The notes under the pieces: model-generated
The model's database searches: none
The model's input: only the letters and a program-made list of their open reading frames with translations
What the model was told of the DNA's origin: nothing
Program-made: the position numbers and the translations under genes
DNA from: Chrysemys picta bellii
Taxonomy: Eukaryota; Chordata; Testudines; Emydidae
Length of the DNA stretch: 64,000 bases
Direction: 5' to 3'
Assembly (NCBI RefSeq): GCF_011386835.1
Contig: NC_088805.1
Span: 18,224,836 to 18,288,835 of the forward strand
In this document: one piece after another, positions 1 through 12,711 of the stretch
How the letters are laid out: each line of letters opens with the position of its first letter
Numbering within the stretch: position 1 is the stretch's first letter

Positions 1-3000
1 GCAAAAGTATCCAATCATGCAGAGTCCAATTAAAATCAATTTTGTAACAGTAACCTCTGATTATTATAGATGAAAAGAATAAGGGATAAATATTTTCTTT
101 TCAGTTTTTGATGCCCTTGAAACCACTTCCCATAGTAAGTTTCTACTTTGGTGCATGCCCTTTCCCAGGCACTCAAGAGGGATGTCTGTCGGTAACAGGA
201 GCAGCATAGCCAAAACTGAAACTAATAGGCATGTTGTGCACAGAGAATCAGAATGGTGGTTCTGAGCATGTTTGGCATTGTTCTTGAGATGGCATGTACA
301 AATGATGCTACTAAATGCCAACAGGGAGCAGAAAAACATTAATTCTAAATGTGCATGAGTAGTCAACAAATACTAATAAAATGTTGACATATGTAAGTAC
401 ACAGTGAAAGAAGTAATGGATATAACAGCAAGCTTCCAAGTAAGTCTGGCTATGTAGTTGTACAGAAGTTAACAAGAGTAACTATGGAAATGGAGTAGCA
501 ATATTATCACTCCTACCTGGAAATCTAGCATAATTACAAGATTTGTTTGCTACACAAATAATCAGAAAAGAAAACTGTTGTCTTTGCATGAATTGTATTA
601 GTTTATAGTTTTGATGATGACCTATTTTGATTGAATTGGACTCCAGAAAATCTATAAGATAGTATTTTCAAAATATTCAGGTTAAAAGGAAAATCTGGAG
701 GAGAAAATGATTACAGTACACTAACTGTGATGGGCTTCGTGGGGTGACGGGGGAGGGAAGGAGAGAGAGCCTGCCATAACCAGAGCACTGCTTTTTTGAG
801 ACAAAACCTTTCATCGGTATCACAACTGTATGTAAAAAGTAGTATTTGGGGGGTTGGAGGCGAATCTTAAAATTAACTAAAGGTGAGCTGCAGGCATATT
901 ACTCCTTACAGGTCAGTCGTTATTTTGAATAGCCACTTCCAAGTTTATCTAACATTGCCAATTCCAAGTGTTCAAAAATCATGAGTCAGGCCCCCAAAAA
1001 TCACCATGAGGTTTGCTTAAATTTGTGTTTTTTAAGTCCATAATAATGTTTGGGCGCTTTAATTTGCCTTTTGATTTTTGAGCCATTTGTTAACAGTTGG
1101 ATTACATTTCCAAACTCTTCTCTGCAACCGTGAGGGCTAGACATTTTTTTCTAAATTGAAAACTGCAATTCTCACCTAATTATCTGAATCCAGGATCTGG
1201 GGCTTTAAGAAACAACAAATATTGAGACATGATAAAGTCATGGGTTGGCAACATATTGGTCATCTCATATCTTTAGGACAGATGGCAAAAATATATTAAA
1301 GCCAGCTGCTATTCTGGCAGTATACATAGAGATAATAAGAGGAAAGTCATTTGGGCTCTCACTGAAGAAGACACAACCAGTGTGAAAGTCAATCTATTGG
1401 AGTGCTTATTAGAATCTGTAATCTTGTCCTATTAGTGGTAGATAGGCAGAGGTTTGAGTTCCAGCCAAGGGCAGATTTCATGCTGTCGCTTCGTTATGCT
1501 GAGTTAAAACCAACTGAACACCTACTTTTGTAAAAGCAACAGTTGATTATTTTTTAAGTAATTTTTATTATATCAGTGAATTAATACAATAAAACAGGAT
1601 ATTCTTCCTTTAAAATAAAAAAGCAAAGAGAAAAAACTGTCTTCTAAGATGTTGGCAAACTCAGCAGTGTTGGCAACCTAGATAAATACAGGTTTATGGT
1701 GAGGGTCAAGTCTTACCAATTGACCCTTCCACCATTGACTGAGACAAAACAAACGTGGCCAAACTGCTGTATCAGAAAGCTGATAACTTTTAAAGCAGCT
1801 GTGATATAAAAGTTAAACAAAACTATTTCTGGACCTCTGCGTTTCTATAGTAATGAAACTGTAAGTTACTTTTAGTTGCATTAGTGGATTTTAGAAAACT
1901 TACAATGGCAAAACCCCAGTCTTCCTATGGATACTGTGTACCTGAGTCTACCAGTAAAACGATGAATGAGTGAGGATCTTAGTCACTCTCCTGCAGTAGT
2001 ATGAAAGCATTTTCTAATACTTTTATTAGGCTTTCATAGACTATAAATGCTATTGTTATGGGTCTGCTGAGAGTTATGTTGGAGCATGTGGTATGAGGAA
2101 CAAAGACAAATTGTCCCATTTGTATTGTCTGAAATACTAGATACTTATTGTTTCTGCTGTCAAATACTGCAGCATAATGTAGTTAAGCCTGATAACTTCT
2201 CATTACACTCCATGTTTTGGATATATATCCTCTGTTCTGGTGTAGAGCACCTAAGAAAAACCATGTGTGTGCGCATACAAAACTTCCAAGGTTTTATCTT
2301 GTTAGCATTAAACTCAACACATTTACTAATATAGAAAGTAGGCTGCTGAACTGCTTAAGGGGCCTATCCAGGTTAAAGGATCTTCTTTGGACAGTTCCTA
2401 GTCTATGGATGTGCTATTGCCTTGTACTCCATGAGCAGAGCATGCTACTGATTCTGAGGGGTTGGGGAGCATACCCTTGACACTGTCTGTGGAATACAAC
2501 ATAATTTAGACACTTAATCTGAGAATCTTGTGGGTTTTTTTTTTTTTTTTTTTTTTACAAAGATTGGGTATGTATTAGAAGTCCTCTTCAGTTTACAGGG
2601 AAAGAAACTGATGTGCAGAGCAGTTAAAATATGTCTAATTAACCTAATTTGGAAATATAATCTAGGCCTCTGCTCTAACCACTAGATAAATGGCCTCACT
2701 AAGCATCATGCAGCCCCCTATGATCATTCCCTTCCCTTTGCTAGATTAACTTTACTGGCAATCAGGATTATGAATCTGAGGTTGACTGGGATGTGTCAGT
2801 GAATTTACTAAGTAATTAGTGATCTATTTCTTTTTTTAATCCCAAAGCTGTACTATGGGGCTGTTTCTCTTTTGTCTGATATGTAACTGGAGGGAGAAAT
2901 CTTTAAGGATCCATTTCCCAAAACAAGCACCTTCAGCTGATTTCTATTCTTCAAGGAGGAAGAAAACAAAGGAGTGGAATAAACTGAAAATTAAACAATC

Positions 3001-3622
3001 AGTCGTGCCAAAAGGAGGGGCAAAAAATCTGGTGAAGGAGATTGCAGCTCTCCAGAAACACAAGGTTGATCAGTGGAGGAGGATTAGCAGCATTCCTGAG
3101 AAATGGGAGCAAGCGAGCTTTCCCCCATCCTTGGCTGCCAATTTGTTAAATGCTTCTTGCCTACAGGTCAGGTTTGTTGCGCTTTGCCTTCTTGGAGTGG
3201 GAGAGAGGCAGTATGCTATGGATTTACCCCCCTGTAGGATAGGTGTCCCAGAGGGATCAATTGATAGTCTGAAGATGGAAAGTGTTAATGTTTATATCTT
3301 GTAAAGGAGCGCTACACGCTCAGTCTTGTCAGTGGCAGTCTCTTGTTTTGTGCAGCTAATTTGGTCTTCAGTGGAGGGCTGACTTTTTCCCCTGTTTTCA
3401 TAAAAATGTGAAGGAGCCAACCGCTGTATTTTTCCAACTCTTGAGCAATCTGGAAGCCTGCTGATGTGACTTCTGATCTTGTATTTTTTTGTTTTTTTTC
3501 CACTTTCTGGCTGACTCCTGCAAGCAGGGAACTTGCAAAATAAAAACCAGTGGTCAACACATTCTCTCATGGAATAGACATTCTGTTTCCTTGGTAACAA
3601 GGCATCCAATAACTAAGCTCAC
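1..3622. other. Upstream or intronic DNA without a recognised gene
   Basis: AT-rich ordinary sequence with a T22 run at 2535-2556. The 149-codon open frame at 2855-3304 resembles no family I know. The segment around 2560-2700 resembles the general pattern of an old reverse-oriented MIR but is too weak to call. Whether this is a 5' intron of TANGO2 or the space before its promoter cannot be decided from sequence alone. Confidence 0.5.
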
Positions 3623-3634
3623 TATTGGAAAATA

Positions 3635-4433
3635 GAAGAACAGGAGGACTTGTGGCACCTTAGAGACTAACAAATTTATTAGAGCATAAGCTTTCGTGGA
3701 CTATAGCCCACTTCTTCGGATGCATATAGAATGGAACATATATTGAGGAGATATATATACACACATACAGAGAGCATAAACAGGTGGGAGTTGTCTTACC
3801 ACCTCTGAGAGGCCAATTAATTAAGAGAAAAAAACTTTTGAAGTGATAATCAAGCTAGCCCAGCACAGACAGACAGTTAGATAACAAGTGTGAGAATACT
3901 TACAAGGGGAGATAGATTTCAATGTTTGTAATGGCCCAACCATTCCCAGTCCTTATTTAAACCGGAGTTGATTGTGTCTAGTTTGCATATCAATTCTAGC
4001 TCAGCAGTTTCTCGTTGGAGTCTGTTTTTGAAGTTTTTCTGTTGTAATATAGCCACCCGCAGGTCTGTCACTGAATGACCAGACAGGTTAAAGTGTTCTC
4101 CCACTGGTTTTTGAGTATTTTGATTCCTGATGTCAGATTTGTGTCCATTAATTCTTTTGCGTAGAGACTGTCCGGTTTGGCCAATGTACATGGCAGAGGG
4201 GCATTGCTGGCACATGATGGCATATATCACATTGGTAGATGTGCAGGTGAACGAGCCCCTGATGGTATGGCTGATGTGATTAGGTCCTATGATGATGTCA
4301 CTGGAATAGATATGTGGACAGAGTTGACATCGGGGTTTGTTACAAGGATAGGTTCCTGGGTTAGTGGTTTTGTTCAGTGATGTGTGGTTGCTGGTGAGTA
4401 TTTGCTTTAGGTTGGGGGGTTGTCTGTAAAATA
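3635..4433 (-). mobile_element. Penelope-like element, 5'-truncated copy (family A, copy 1)
   Basis: The 799-bp insertion is flanked by a perfect 12-bp direct repeat, tattggaaaata, at 3623-3634 and 4434-4445, taken as its target-site duplication. The + strand left end carries the terminal sequence shared with the copies at 11801 and 52853 (cttgtggcac, then gcataagctttcgtgg). Minus-strand coding at 3919-4230 is the GIY-YIG endonuclease end of the polyprotein. No reverse transcriptase remains, so the copy was truncated on insertion and cannot move by itself. Confidence 0.85.
3919..4230 (-). pseudogene. PLE GIY-YIG endonuclease fragment
   Basis: The 103-codon frame contains CQQCP then YIGQTGQSLRKRINGHK, the core of the PLE-type GIY-YIG nuclease that nicks target DNA. 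It continues to the C-terminal GEHFNLSGHS and LELICKLDT segments and ends near WEWLGHY. The core peptide is identical in the two other family A copies in this window. Upstream linker and RT are absent because of 5' truncation. Confidence 0.85.
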
Positions 4434-4445
4434 TATTGGAAAATA

Positions 4446-5286
4446 TAATCCCAACTATACATATAAAATGATGGGGTCTAAATTAGCTGTTACCACTCAA
4501 GAAAGAGATCTTAGAGTCATTGTGGATAGTTCTCTGAAAACATCCACTCACTGTGAAGCGGCAGTCAAAAAAACTAACAGAATGTTGTGAATCATTAAGG
4601 GATATATAATAAGATAGAAAATATCATATTGCCTCTATATGAATCCATGGTACGCCCACATCTTGAATGCTGTGTGCAGATGTGCTCACCCCATCTCAAA
4701 AAAGATATATTGGAATTGGAAAAGGTTCAGAAAAGGACAACAAAAATGATTAGGGATATGGAACGCTTTGGATATGAGGAGAATAATAAGACTGGGACTT
4801 TTCAGCTTGGAAAAGAGACAACTAAAGGGGAGGATACGATAGAGGTCTATAAAATCATGACTGGTTTGGAGAAAGTAAATAAGAAAGTGTTTACTCCTTC
4901 TCATAATACAAGAACTGGGTGGGGGGGCAAAATTAATAGGCAGCAGGTTTAAAACAAACAAAAGGAAGTATTTTTTCACACAACGCACAGTCTGTGGACC
5001 TCCTTGGCAGGGGATGTTGTGAAGGCCAAGACTATAACAGGGTTCAAAAAAGAGCTAGATAAGTTCCTGGAGGATAGGTCCATCAGTGGCTATTAGCCGG
5101 GATGGGCAGGAATAGTGTCCCTAGCCTCTGTTTGCCAGAAGCTGGGAATGGGTGCCAGGTGGTGGATCACTTGATGATTACCTGTTCTGTTTCTTCCCTC
5201 TGGGACACCTGTCATTGGCCACTGTCAGAAGACAGGATACTGGGCTAGATGAACCTTTGGTCTGACCCAGTATGGCCGTTCTTATA
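4446..5286 (+). mobile_element. CR1 LINE 3' end, 5'-truncated
   Basis: This is the classic CR1 tail. Degraded reverse-transcriptase C-terminal coding reads MVRPHLECCVQMCSPHLKKD and LEKVQKRTTKMIRDMER at 4647-4763. A 3'UTR with sequence such as gggctagatgaacctttggt follows, ending near ttcttat at 5280-5285. Frameshifts and deletions break the frame after about 4950. The 5' edge coincides with the right TSD of the adjacent PLE, so the original CR1 boundary may be obscured. Confidence 0.9.
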
Positions 5287-5461
5287 GTTGCTCTTTATTA
5301 AATATCTTCAGTTACTTAAACGAATTGATTGAGAAATTATATTTAGTTTAATGATTTGAGATGTACCTAAATAAGACACCCGCTAAGATCTGAACACTTG
5401 CAAACTTGGTGGAATTTAGGCCTTCTTCACAGAAATCTGTACAATAAACTGGATTGTTTCC

Positions 5462-5804
5462 AGTATTCTCTCCATCGTGTAAATGAAGATGTTGAGATGG
5501 TCAAATGCTCTGAGATAGGAAATAAAATGAGGTTGTGAGATGCCTAATGCAGGTTGCTTCAATTGAAGACAAGCTGAGGGAGGCTAGGCTATTGTGCTCT
5601 GGGCACATCCAGTAGAGATCTGAAAGCTGTATCAGTAGGATGGCTCTTGAAATGATCATGGATGGAAGGAGACCAGAGACTCGGTATGTGGACTGGACGT
5701 GAGCCGACCTCAAAGAGATCAATCTGGCATATGAGCATATGTGTTTTAGAAGAAGGCTATAAAAGTTGCTGATCCAGAATAGGAAAGTGACAAGAAAGAA
5801 GAAG
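5462..5804 (+). mobile_element. RTE-like LINE 3' fragment with perfect 16-bp target-site duplication
   Basis: The 343-bp segment lies between two perfect copies of aaactggattgtttcc at 5446-5461 and 5805-5820. Plus-strand translation gives DKLREAR, a GHIQ stretch and a MIMDGRRPETRYVDW tail. This resembles the C-terminal end of RTE/BovB-type LINE reverse transcriptases (often annotated as craniofacial development protein 2-like). It has stops, so it is a dead 5'-truncated copy. The family assignment is by motif only; the TSD is directly seen. Confidence 0.65.
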
Positions 5805-5820
5805 AAACTGGATTGTTTCC

Positions 5821-8800
5821 CATGATCTTAATTCAGTGGCTTTCCAACTTTCATTTTTCAGACTACTTTTTAGATGTTCATTTAGGGAACCACCTCCATT
5901 CACACCAAACCCAAATCCCTCACTGCTTGGTTGACAAACAGTTTAATGCTTGTGAACTGCTGTGTAGTTCTCCATAAATTACAGGTGATCATTGACAACC
6001 ACTTCTCTTAATGTTTGGGGTATTTCTGGACAGAATGGTATCTTGTAATGGAACAATTTCTTCCAAAATACTGGACTGGAACACCTGGCTTTCCCTTATC
6101 TGTTACAAATGAACTTTGTTTCTTTGAAAACCTGACTATTCTAAATGGGAAACCTCATTCTATTCCTAATTTGATTCAGTGCTTTTTTGCATATTGCTGT
6201 AAATGACAGGTTTTGCCAAGTAATTGGTCTCTAAGTATTTTGACACATTACCTAAACAATACCTAGATGGATGTCACATTCTCCAGAGTTTAGAATAGAG
6301 GAATAAGATCAACTCTCGGATATCTACTTGTCTACAGTAGAATTCTCACTGTTGCTATCACCAATGTAGTTGCACTGGTGGGAAGTATAATGAAAAAAAC
6401 AATATAGACACATACATCCTTTGTTTTACTTCACTCCTACTCCCCCAAGGCATGTAATTTGATCTGTGCATCCTTTATTCCAGCTGGAAAATAGGGTGAA
6501 AAGCAGGAACTGCAGGGAAATCTGGGTTGTGACTATGAACTGAGCTTTTCTTGGTAAATGCCTAAAATATCAAATGTGAATATCTTATCTTGCTTTGTCT
6601 TTATACATAGTATTAACATATTTAATTGTTACCCTTATATAAAGTAACCAATGTTGTGGTTTAATTTGAAAACCATATTTATGAAGAGTTGCTTTTTACC
6701 TGCATAATGCTAGTGCTAAAATCAATGTATATTGTTTAAACTAGTTTAATTTACTATTATCAGTGATTTAAAATGTTCTACCTCAGCGATAAGCTATCCT
6801 TTTCTTTTAACTCTTGACTTGAAGGAGAATTTGGGTGGATTTTTTTAATCAATATTTCTAGGCAAATGATTGACAAATTCCAGAAAAGGTAGTACAAGCA
6901 AATTGGTCTGTGTGCCCCAGTTTGTAAGTCTTAGATGGCTGAACTTTTCTCCTTTTCTTATTGGGAAAAGATTGGTTTAAAAAACACACACCCAAGTGGT
7001 GTATAGAATACGGCTGAAAACTGAGACTACTGTCAAAATAGGTCAGAGAGCTCACCTGCCAAGGTTGACACTTTTTTCTTTATATTTCCACTCTTTTAAA
7101 AAAAGTTACTGACGACATTAGGATTACCGAGGGGCAGTAAAGTAGAAGATCCTGTAAACCCTTCAAAAATGAGCTGCGTTTGAAAATGGTGCTCAAACGT
7201 GTTTGTTCTCTATACTGAATTTGAACATGTTAAGATGGTCTCTATAGACCCCAGCACATTCCGTTCAATAAACTGCCTCTTGAGATGGGAGAAATATTTT
7301 CAGACGCAACTTATTTGCTTTACCATGGTGCCATCATATTTCTGTGGCTTTAGTTTTTTGTTGTTGTTGGTTTTTATAAAAACAGCTCAGATCTATCTTG
7401 TCCAGTTCATCTCTGTACAAACCATTGGGCTCTAGCCAAATGCAATTGAAACTGCTGTCAGATAGCTGCACAAAAGGAATACATGCTACATGAGAAGACT
7501 GCAAAGGGGAATTATTGAAATGGCTCAAACATAAGGCAGCTGTGAGAAGGGCTTCCGTGGTTGAAAGTGAATAAATGTTTTTGAATCTTTGACTTGTCAA
7601 ATAGAACATACTTTCATAGTGTCTGAATTACATTTCAATGTGCATTCTCACTCACTCCACCAAGAATGGCACTGAAAGAAAATGGAGACAAATAGATTCT
7701 TCCTTGGCCTAGTGATATAGTGGTCAGTTGAGGCAAATTCAGTGAGTAAAATAGAGTATGTATTTATTGTTGTGGCACATAAAACTATCAGAATCTAGTG
7801 ACTAATGAGTTTTAGCTGTGCATTAGTATGTAGTGTAAAGAACAGTTTCAGATCAGTTGTGTAGTGGTTGACATTGCAGTGGTAACTGACAGATGTTATT
7901 TATGATGGTTTATTTACAAAAACAAAATGAATAACAAATGGCTTCATATTTCAGACATTTCTATTGACAGTTCTTCAGAGCAAGATGGGTATACATCAAA
8001 TTTGTGAGCTAATTGTTCCTAATCAGCCAAATGGTGCTAAACCAAATGAAAAGAGAATACATATATTGTGCATTTACCTTTTAAGTGCGCCCCTCCTCCC
8101 GTACACAGATCCCTGTCTTTGCATACATCAGATCATGCATTTTAACAGACCCCTTATAATAGAACAGCACACTATGCTGTCAGAGTGTCATCAGTCATCA
8201 TCACAGAGTAATAATTAGCATAAGAATGCCAGTTACCTGCATTGTCACTCTAGTGTCACTTTCAGAATCAGCAGAGCATTTTGAAGCAGAATACTTAATT
8301 GCAGAATACTTGCAACTCTTGTTTCAGACTAGCTGTTTTTGTCTGTTAGTAATAACTGAGTTCAGTGGTAGAATAAAATTCCATTGCAGTAGTAGAAGCC
8401 TTTTGCTATCACTTTGACCTTTGACCCTATCTTTCCTTTTGCTCACTAAAGATAGTGAGATTAGAGCTAAATAAACTCATTCACTCTTTATTTACACTGA
8501 AGACCTTGAAGGGCCATCTTCAACTTTTTAATATTCATTCATTCTCTAGCAATAATGGGCCTTGTCATATTAAACACATCAAACAGCGCAAATACTTAGG
8601 ATTTTTGTTAGAAGAGAATATGTTAGCCTCATCTTTATATCTTTATTGTGGTTAACCTTTTCCCATTAAGTTCTCCCCACAAACTGGAGAATGATTTTGT
8701 GCTGCACAGTGAGGCATCAGTTTCATGTTTTCCTTTATTTTTGAGTGAAGCTGGGAAATATGCTTCTGGGTGGCCTTACAATTTGTAGTGTTTGCTGTGG

Positions 8801-8850
8801 GATCTGGTTGCAAGTATCTTCCTGTTCTGGTCCCACTGCTGGAGGAAAAG
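5821..8850. other. No gene or clear repeat recognised
   Basis: AT-rich sequence with only short open frames (under 95 codons) and no similarity I recognise. Confidence 0.5.
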
Positions 8851-8854
8851 ATCT

Positions 8855-8960
8855 ATAGAAGATAATGTGGTAGCACACTAGACTGGGAGCTAAGAACCCC
8901 TGAGTTCTAATGCCAGCTTCATCAGACTTGTGACCATGCACAGTCAGTTTTTCATGTGTC
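8855..8960 (+). repeat. Old MIR-type SINE fragment
   Basis: The order gtagcacactagactgggag, cctgagttctaatgcc, cagctt, then cttgtgacc follows the MIR core (box-B-like region, then the conserved core) with considerable divergence. Boundaries are approximate. Confidence 0.5.
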
Positions 8961-10279
8961 TGCTGACTTTTGGGTAGCCACCTTGGGACACTTTGGGCTA
9001 TCTAACTTCTCAATGGAATCTTACTCAGCATTTCTGTTCCCTGCATATATGTAGTCTCATTTTTTTTCACTAAGTACAGCAGATAAGATTTCCCTCCCTA
9101 CCCGCACTGTCTTAAATTACGAACTAGCTTCCAGTCAAGGTAGCAGGTCTGTGATGGGATAACTAGTGGAATGGTGATACCACAAGAGACTAAATACTAA
9201 GAAATTGAGAGAGGAAGCAGCAGTAGTCTGGTTTAAAACTTTTTGTTTAACTTCAGTGACCAATATGTTGGCAAAATAAAAAAGCAGATGGCTATTGGTG
9301 AAGTTACAGAAATATACAGCAATGAAAGGTACTAAACACTAACCCAGTCAAATAGTACAAAATCTTTGTTACATAGAATTAAGCCTAGGATCTATTTTTA
9401 AGAGATCGTCAGTTCCCATATGGCAGAATGAAAGTTTGCTTTCCTGATCTAAAAAAGTGGCTGCTATAACTTAGACAAGCCCCTCCTCACTTACAGGGAA
9501 CAATTTTCTTAATTCCGTTAAAATCATGTCTTTATTACTTTACTTCATATAACATCCAGAACTTACTAGTAGCTATAAAAATATAGACCAGAACTCAGCC
9601 CTAAAATGCTTACAGGTGAGGAGGCCCAACCTGTGTCGTCTGCTGAAACCAGTTTTATCATCTGTGCCTCATCCCCACTCCAAACAGGTATAGGCAATCT
9701 CCTGTCTTAGTACACACTTCCAGTATCTATTGTACATCACTGTAAAATCTCCCAATAAACATGATTAAAGTATATGTGGGGCAGGTGCCTGGTCAAGCTG
9801 AGTTGGAAGGTTGCAGAGCAGTAATATATCAAGATCATTCATACTACCTCTTAATATAATAATTCATGCATCTTGATATAGCTGTGTGTCAGACTGGAAT
9901 TCATTGCTTACCAAAACTGTTATAATTCATCCTGAAAGCAATACCTCAACTTTTCTTTCCTACTATTTACAACTCCCTCCCCTTACACCATTTGCCTGAT
10001 GAAAGTCACATTCCTTAAGTGACTTTATTCAGAAAAGCAATGTTCCTTGCTTTTCAAGGCTCTCAGCCACACATCTCAACTCTGTAGTTCTGTATTGAAA
10101 CTTGAGTACTGATTCCTTATTTTCATACCCTATGCTTCCATAATTGTCTTGTAACTTTAGTTCAAAGCCCTTAAACATTTTATTGATAAGAAGCTTGTGG
10201 TCTGGATTGTGTTTAATTGATATCTGAAATTATTTTGAGCAAATAAACCTATATATCTATTTTTTTTCCCCACAGGCTC
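8961..10279. other. No gene or clear repeat recognised
   Basis: Ordinary AT-rich DNA; nothing supportable seen. Confidence 0.45.
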
Positions 10280-10282
10280 TTT

Positions 10283-10432
10283 GGGTGTGTCTACCCAGCA
10301 AAGAAAAACTCACGGTTAGCCCATGCCAGTCGACTCAGGTTCGTGGGGTTGTTTCACTGCTGTGTAGACTTCCGGGCTCAGGCTGGAGCCCAAGCCCATT
10401 TCTTCGCTGTATAGACCTACCCTTTGGGCCTG
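10283..10432. mobile_element. Short inverted-repeat element, 3-bp TSD (ttt)
   Basis: Ends are gggtgtgtctac and gtatagacctaccc (inverted), flanked by ttt at 10280-10282 and 10433-10435. The gtctaca-type end and 3-bp duplication match the elements at 21352, 43802, 55147 and 63229. The duplication length points to a PIF/Harbinger-type transposase acting in trans; this is inference. Confidence 0.65.
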
Positions 10433-10435
10433 AAG

Positions 10436-11789
10436 GAGTAATTTAGAGAGCTAAAACACTTTGTAGGCTAGGTCTCTTGATTTGGCCTCTTAAATGGATC
10501 CCAGAGGAACATAAAAAGCCCATCTAAATTTGTAAAAATAAATGCAAGTAATATAAGTACTAAACTAATGGGTCACACCAATTCTGTGCCTCCAAGATCT
10601 GGAAAACACAGTGAATATTTCTGTTTCATTGCCCTGCTTCCAAGAACAGAACAAATAAGACTGGGGTGTCTCAGAGGGAATCAATATTGGGAAACGGTGA
10701 TATCATCTTCAGATAGTGACTTAGCAAGTAGATTCAAGCCCATGCAGATCAGTGTGTCATTACCCATGCTGGGTTAGGAGGAGGTCTAGCTGAGCAGACC
10801 CAGAGCCTGTTGGAGTGCAAATGACGGCAGTAAGATGTCAGACATGGCTCTGCTGCAACCTGTGGAGGATTCTTTTCTGACTTCCCCACCTCTCCTCCTT
10901 GATTGCTGCAGAAACTCCTCCCACAAGTTAATTTGAATGTGACAAAAGAAAATGGATAAGGCCCTTACCTGAATATCTAGAACTGGAATAACTTCCCTGG
11001 AGTTCAGTTTGTGGAGAGACAAAGGGTATGTCTCTTGAGATTGGGAGGAAATGTACTCTAATTCACTGAATGGTAGAAGGTGGGTGGATTTGGGATTCCC
11101 TAAAAGGTGTTTTGACAAGTTGGATGACCAGTTGACATTGTATCTCCTTGTGGCTGCCTGAGAAAGTATGTTGAGCCTTTGGGAGCTTTCCTCAAGACAT
11201 TTGGAGAAAAATGTTCTAGTATTAAGATTAATGAGCATATTTGTTTAATCGGAGTTCTTTGGATTTTCTTCTGTACGTTAAGAAAAATTAGTTCCTCTAT
11301 CTCCAGAATTTCCTGTTCTGTTTACACCTATATATTCTCTGAAAGAACTTGAGTCTGCTAAAAGAATAGTATCTTGAGGAGTGAAGCAACCTAATGTAAC
11401 AGTCCTCAAAACATGCTGCTACAATATAGAGAGCTGAGGGAAACTATCCTTCATCTTTCCTCTCTAGAAGCATCCTCTCCTTCCCCCCCATTCCCATATT
11501 ACAGCTGGACTTTTAGCATTCACAAGATATCATACAAAAATGAATTGGAAAATACAATTCCTTAATACATGAGAATCCTCATAATTTATGAAAAATGTGT
11601 TTGCATAAAGCAACATGAATTCTTAAAGATTACAAGCAGTGAAATGTGTAGTGACATCAGGAAACAATGCAATTGCATCCCCTGTCTGTGATCACATTAT
11701 GATGTAATTGCCAACATGGATAACTTTCTATCTAAATATGATTAGGTTCTATTTGTAATAGTAGACTTGTTTTTTGAAATAAAGATGTT
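10436..11789. other. No gene or clear repeat recognised
   Basis: A 150-codon minus-strand frame at 10786-11238 has no recognisable family and no splice context, and is treated as chance. Confidence 0.45.
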
Positions 11790-11800
11790 CAGCTAGGGCA

Positions 11801-12165
11801 AAAAGAACGAGGAGTACTTGTGGCACTTTGGAGACTAACATTTATTTGGGCATAAGCTTTCGTGGGCTAAAACCCACTTCATCGGATGCATGCAGTGGAA
11901 AATACAGTAGGAAGATATATATATATAGATATATATATATATACACACACACTCACACACATTATCAGCAGGAGGAAAAAAAACTTTTGTAGTGATAATC
12001 AAGATGGCCCATTTCAAACAGTTGACAAGAAGGTGTGAGTAACAGTAGGGGAAAAATTAGCATGGGGAAATAGTTTTTACTTTGTGTAATGACCCATCCA
12101 CTCCCAGTCTTTATTCAAGCCTAATTTAATGGTGTCCAGTTTGCAAATTAATTCCAGTTCTTCAG
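11801..12165 (-). repeat. Left arm of the PLE inverted repeat
   Basis: This is the 3' terminal region of the minus-strand copy, including a (TA)n/(CA)n tract at 11911-11961. Its reverse complement recurs at 13544-13880 with roughly 60 bp missing around the stop codon and a shortened TA tract. Confidence 0.8.
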
Positions 12166-12605
12166 TTCTCATTGGAGTCTGTTTTTGAAGTATTTGTTGT
12201 TGAAGAATTGCGACTTTTAGGTCTTTAATTGAGTGACCAGGGAGGTTGAAGTGTTCTCCAACTGGTTTTTGAATGTTATAATTCATCTGATTTGTGTCCA
12301 TTTATTCTTTTGCGTAGAGACTGTCCAGTTTGGCCAATGTACATGGCAGAGGGGCATTGTTGGCACACAATGGCATGTATCACATTGGTAGATGTGCAGG
12401 TGAATGAGCCTCTGAACGTGTGGCTGATGTGATTAGGTCCTATGATGGTGTCCCTTGAATAGATATGTGGACAGAGTTGGCAACGGGCTTGGTTGCAAGG
12501 ATAGGTTCCTGGATTAGTGTTTTTGTTGTGTGCTGTGTGGTTGCTGGCAAGTATTTGCTTCAAGTTGGGGGGCTGTCTGTAAGCGAGGACTGGCCTGTCT
12601 CCCAA
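12077..12605 (-). pseudogene. PLE linker and GIY-YIG endonuclease fragment
   Basis: Two overlapping frames give the family's Cys-rich linker (NQARCQLCPHIY), then CQQCP and YIGQTGQSLRKRINGHK, then EHFNLPGHS and LELICKLDT. A frameshift near 12290 separates nuclease core and C-terminus. The end WEWMGHY corresponds to WEWLGHY in copy 1. Confidence 0.85.
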
Positions 12606-12711
12606 GATCTGTGAGAGTGAGGGTTCATTTTCTAGGATAGGTTGTAGATCCTTGATGATGCGCTGGAGAGGTTTTAGTTGGGGGCTGAAGGTGACAGCTA
12701 GTGGCGTTCTA

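Noticed and set aside
2855..3304. 149-codon + strand open frame
   Set aside because: No recognisable domain, no splice context, ordinary composition; plausible by chance in 64 kb.
10786..11238. 150-codon minus-strand open frame
   Set aside because: No family resemblance or supporting signals.
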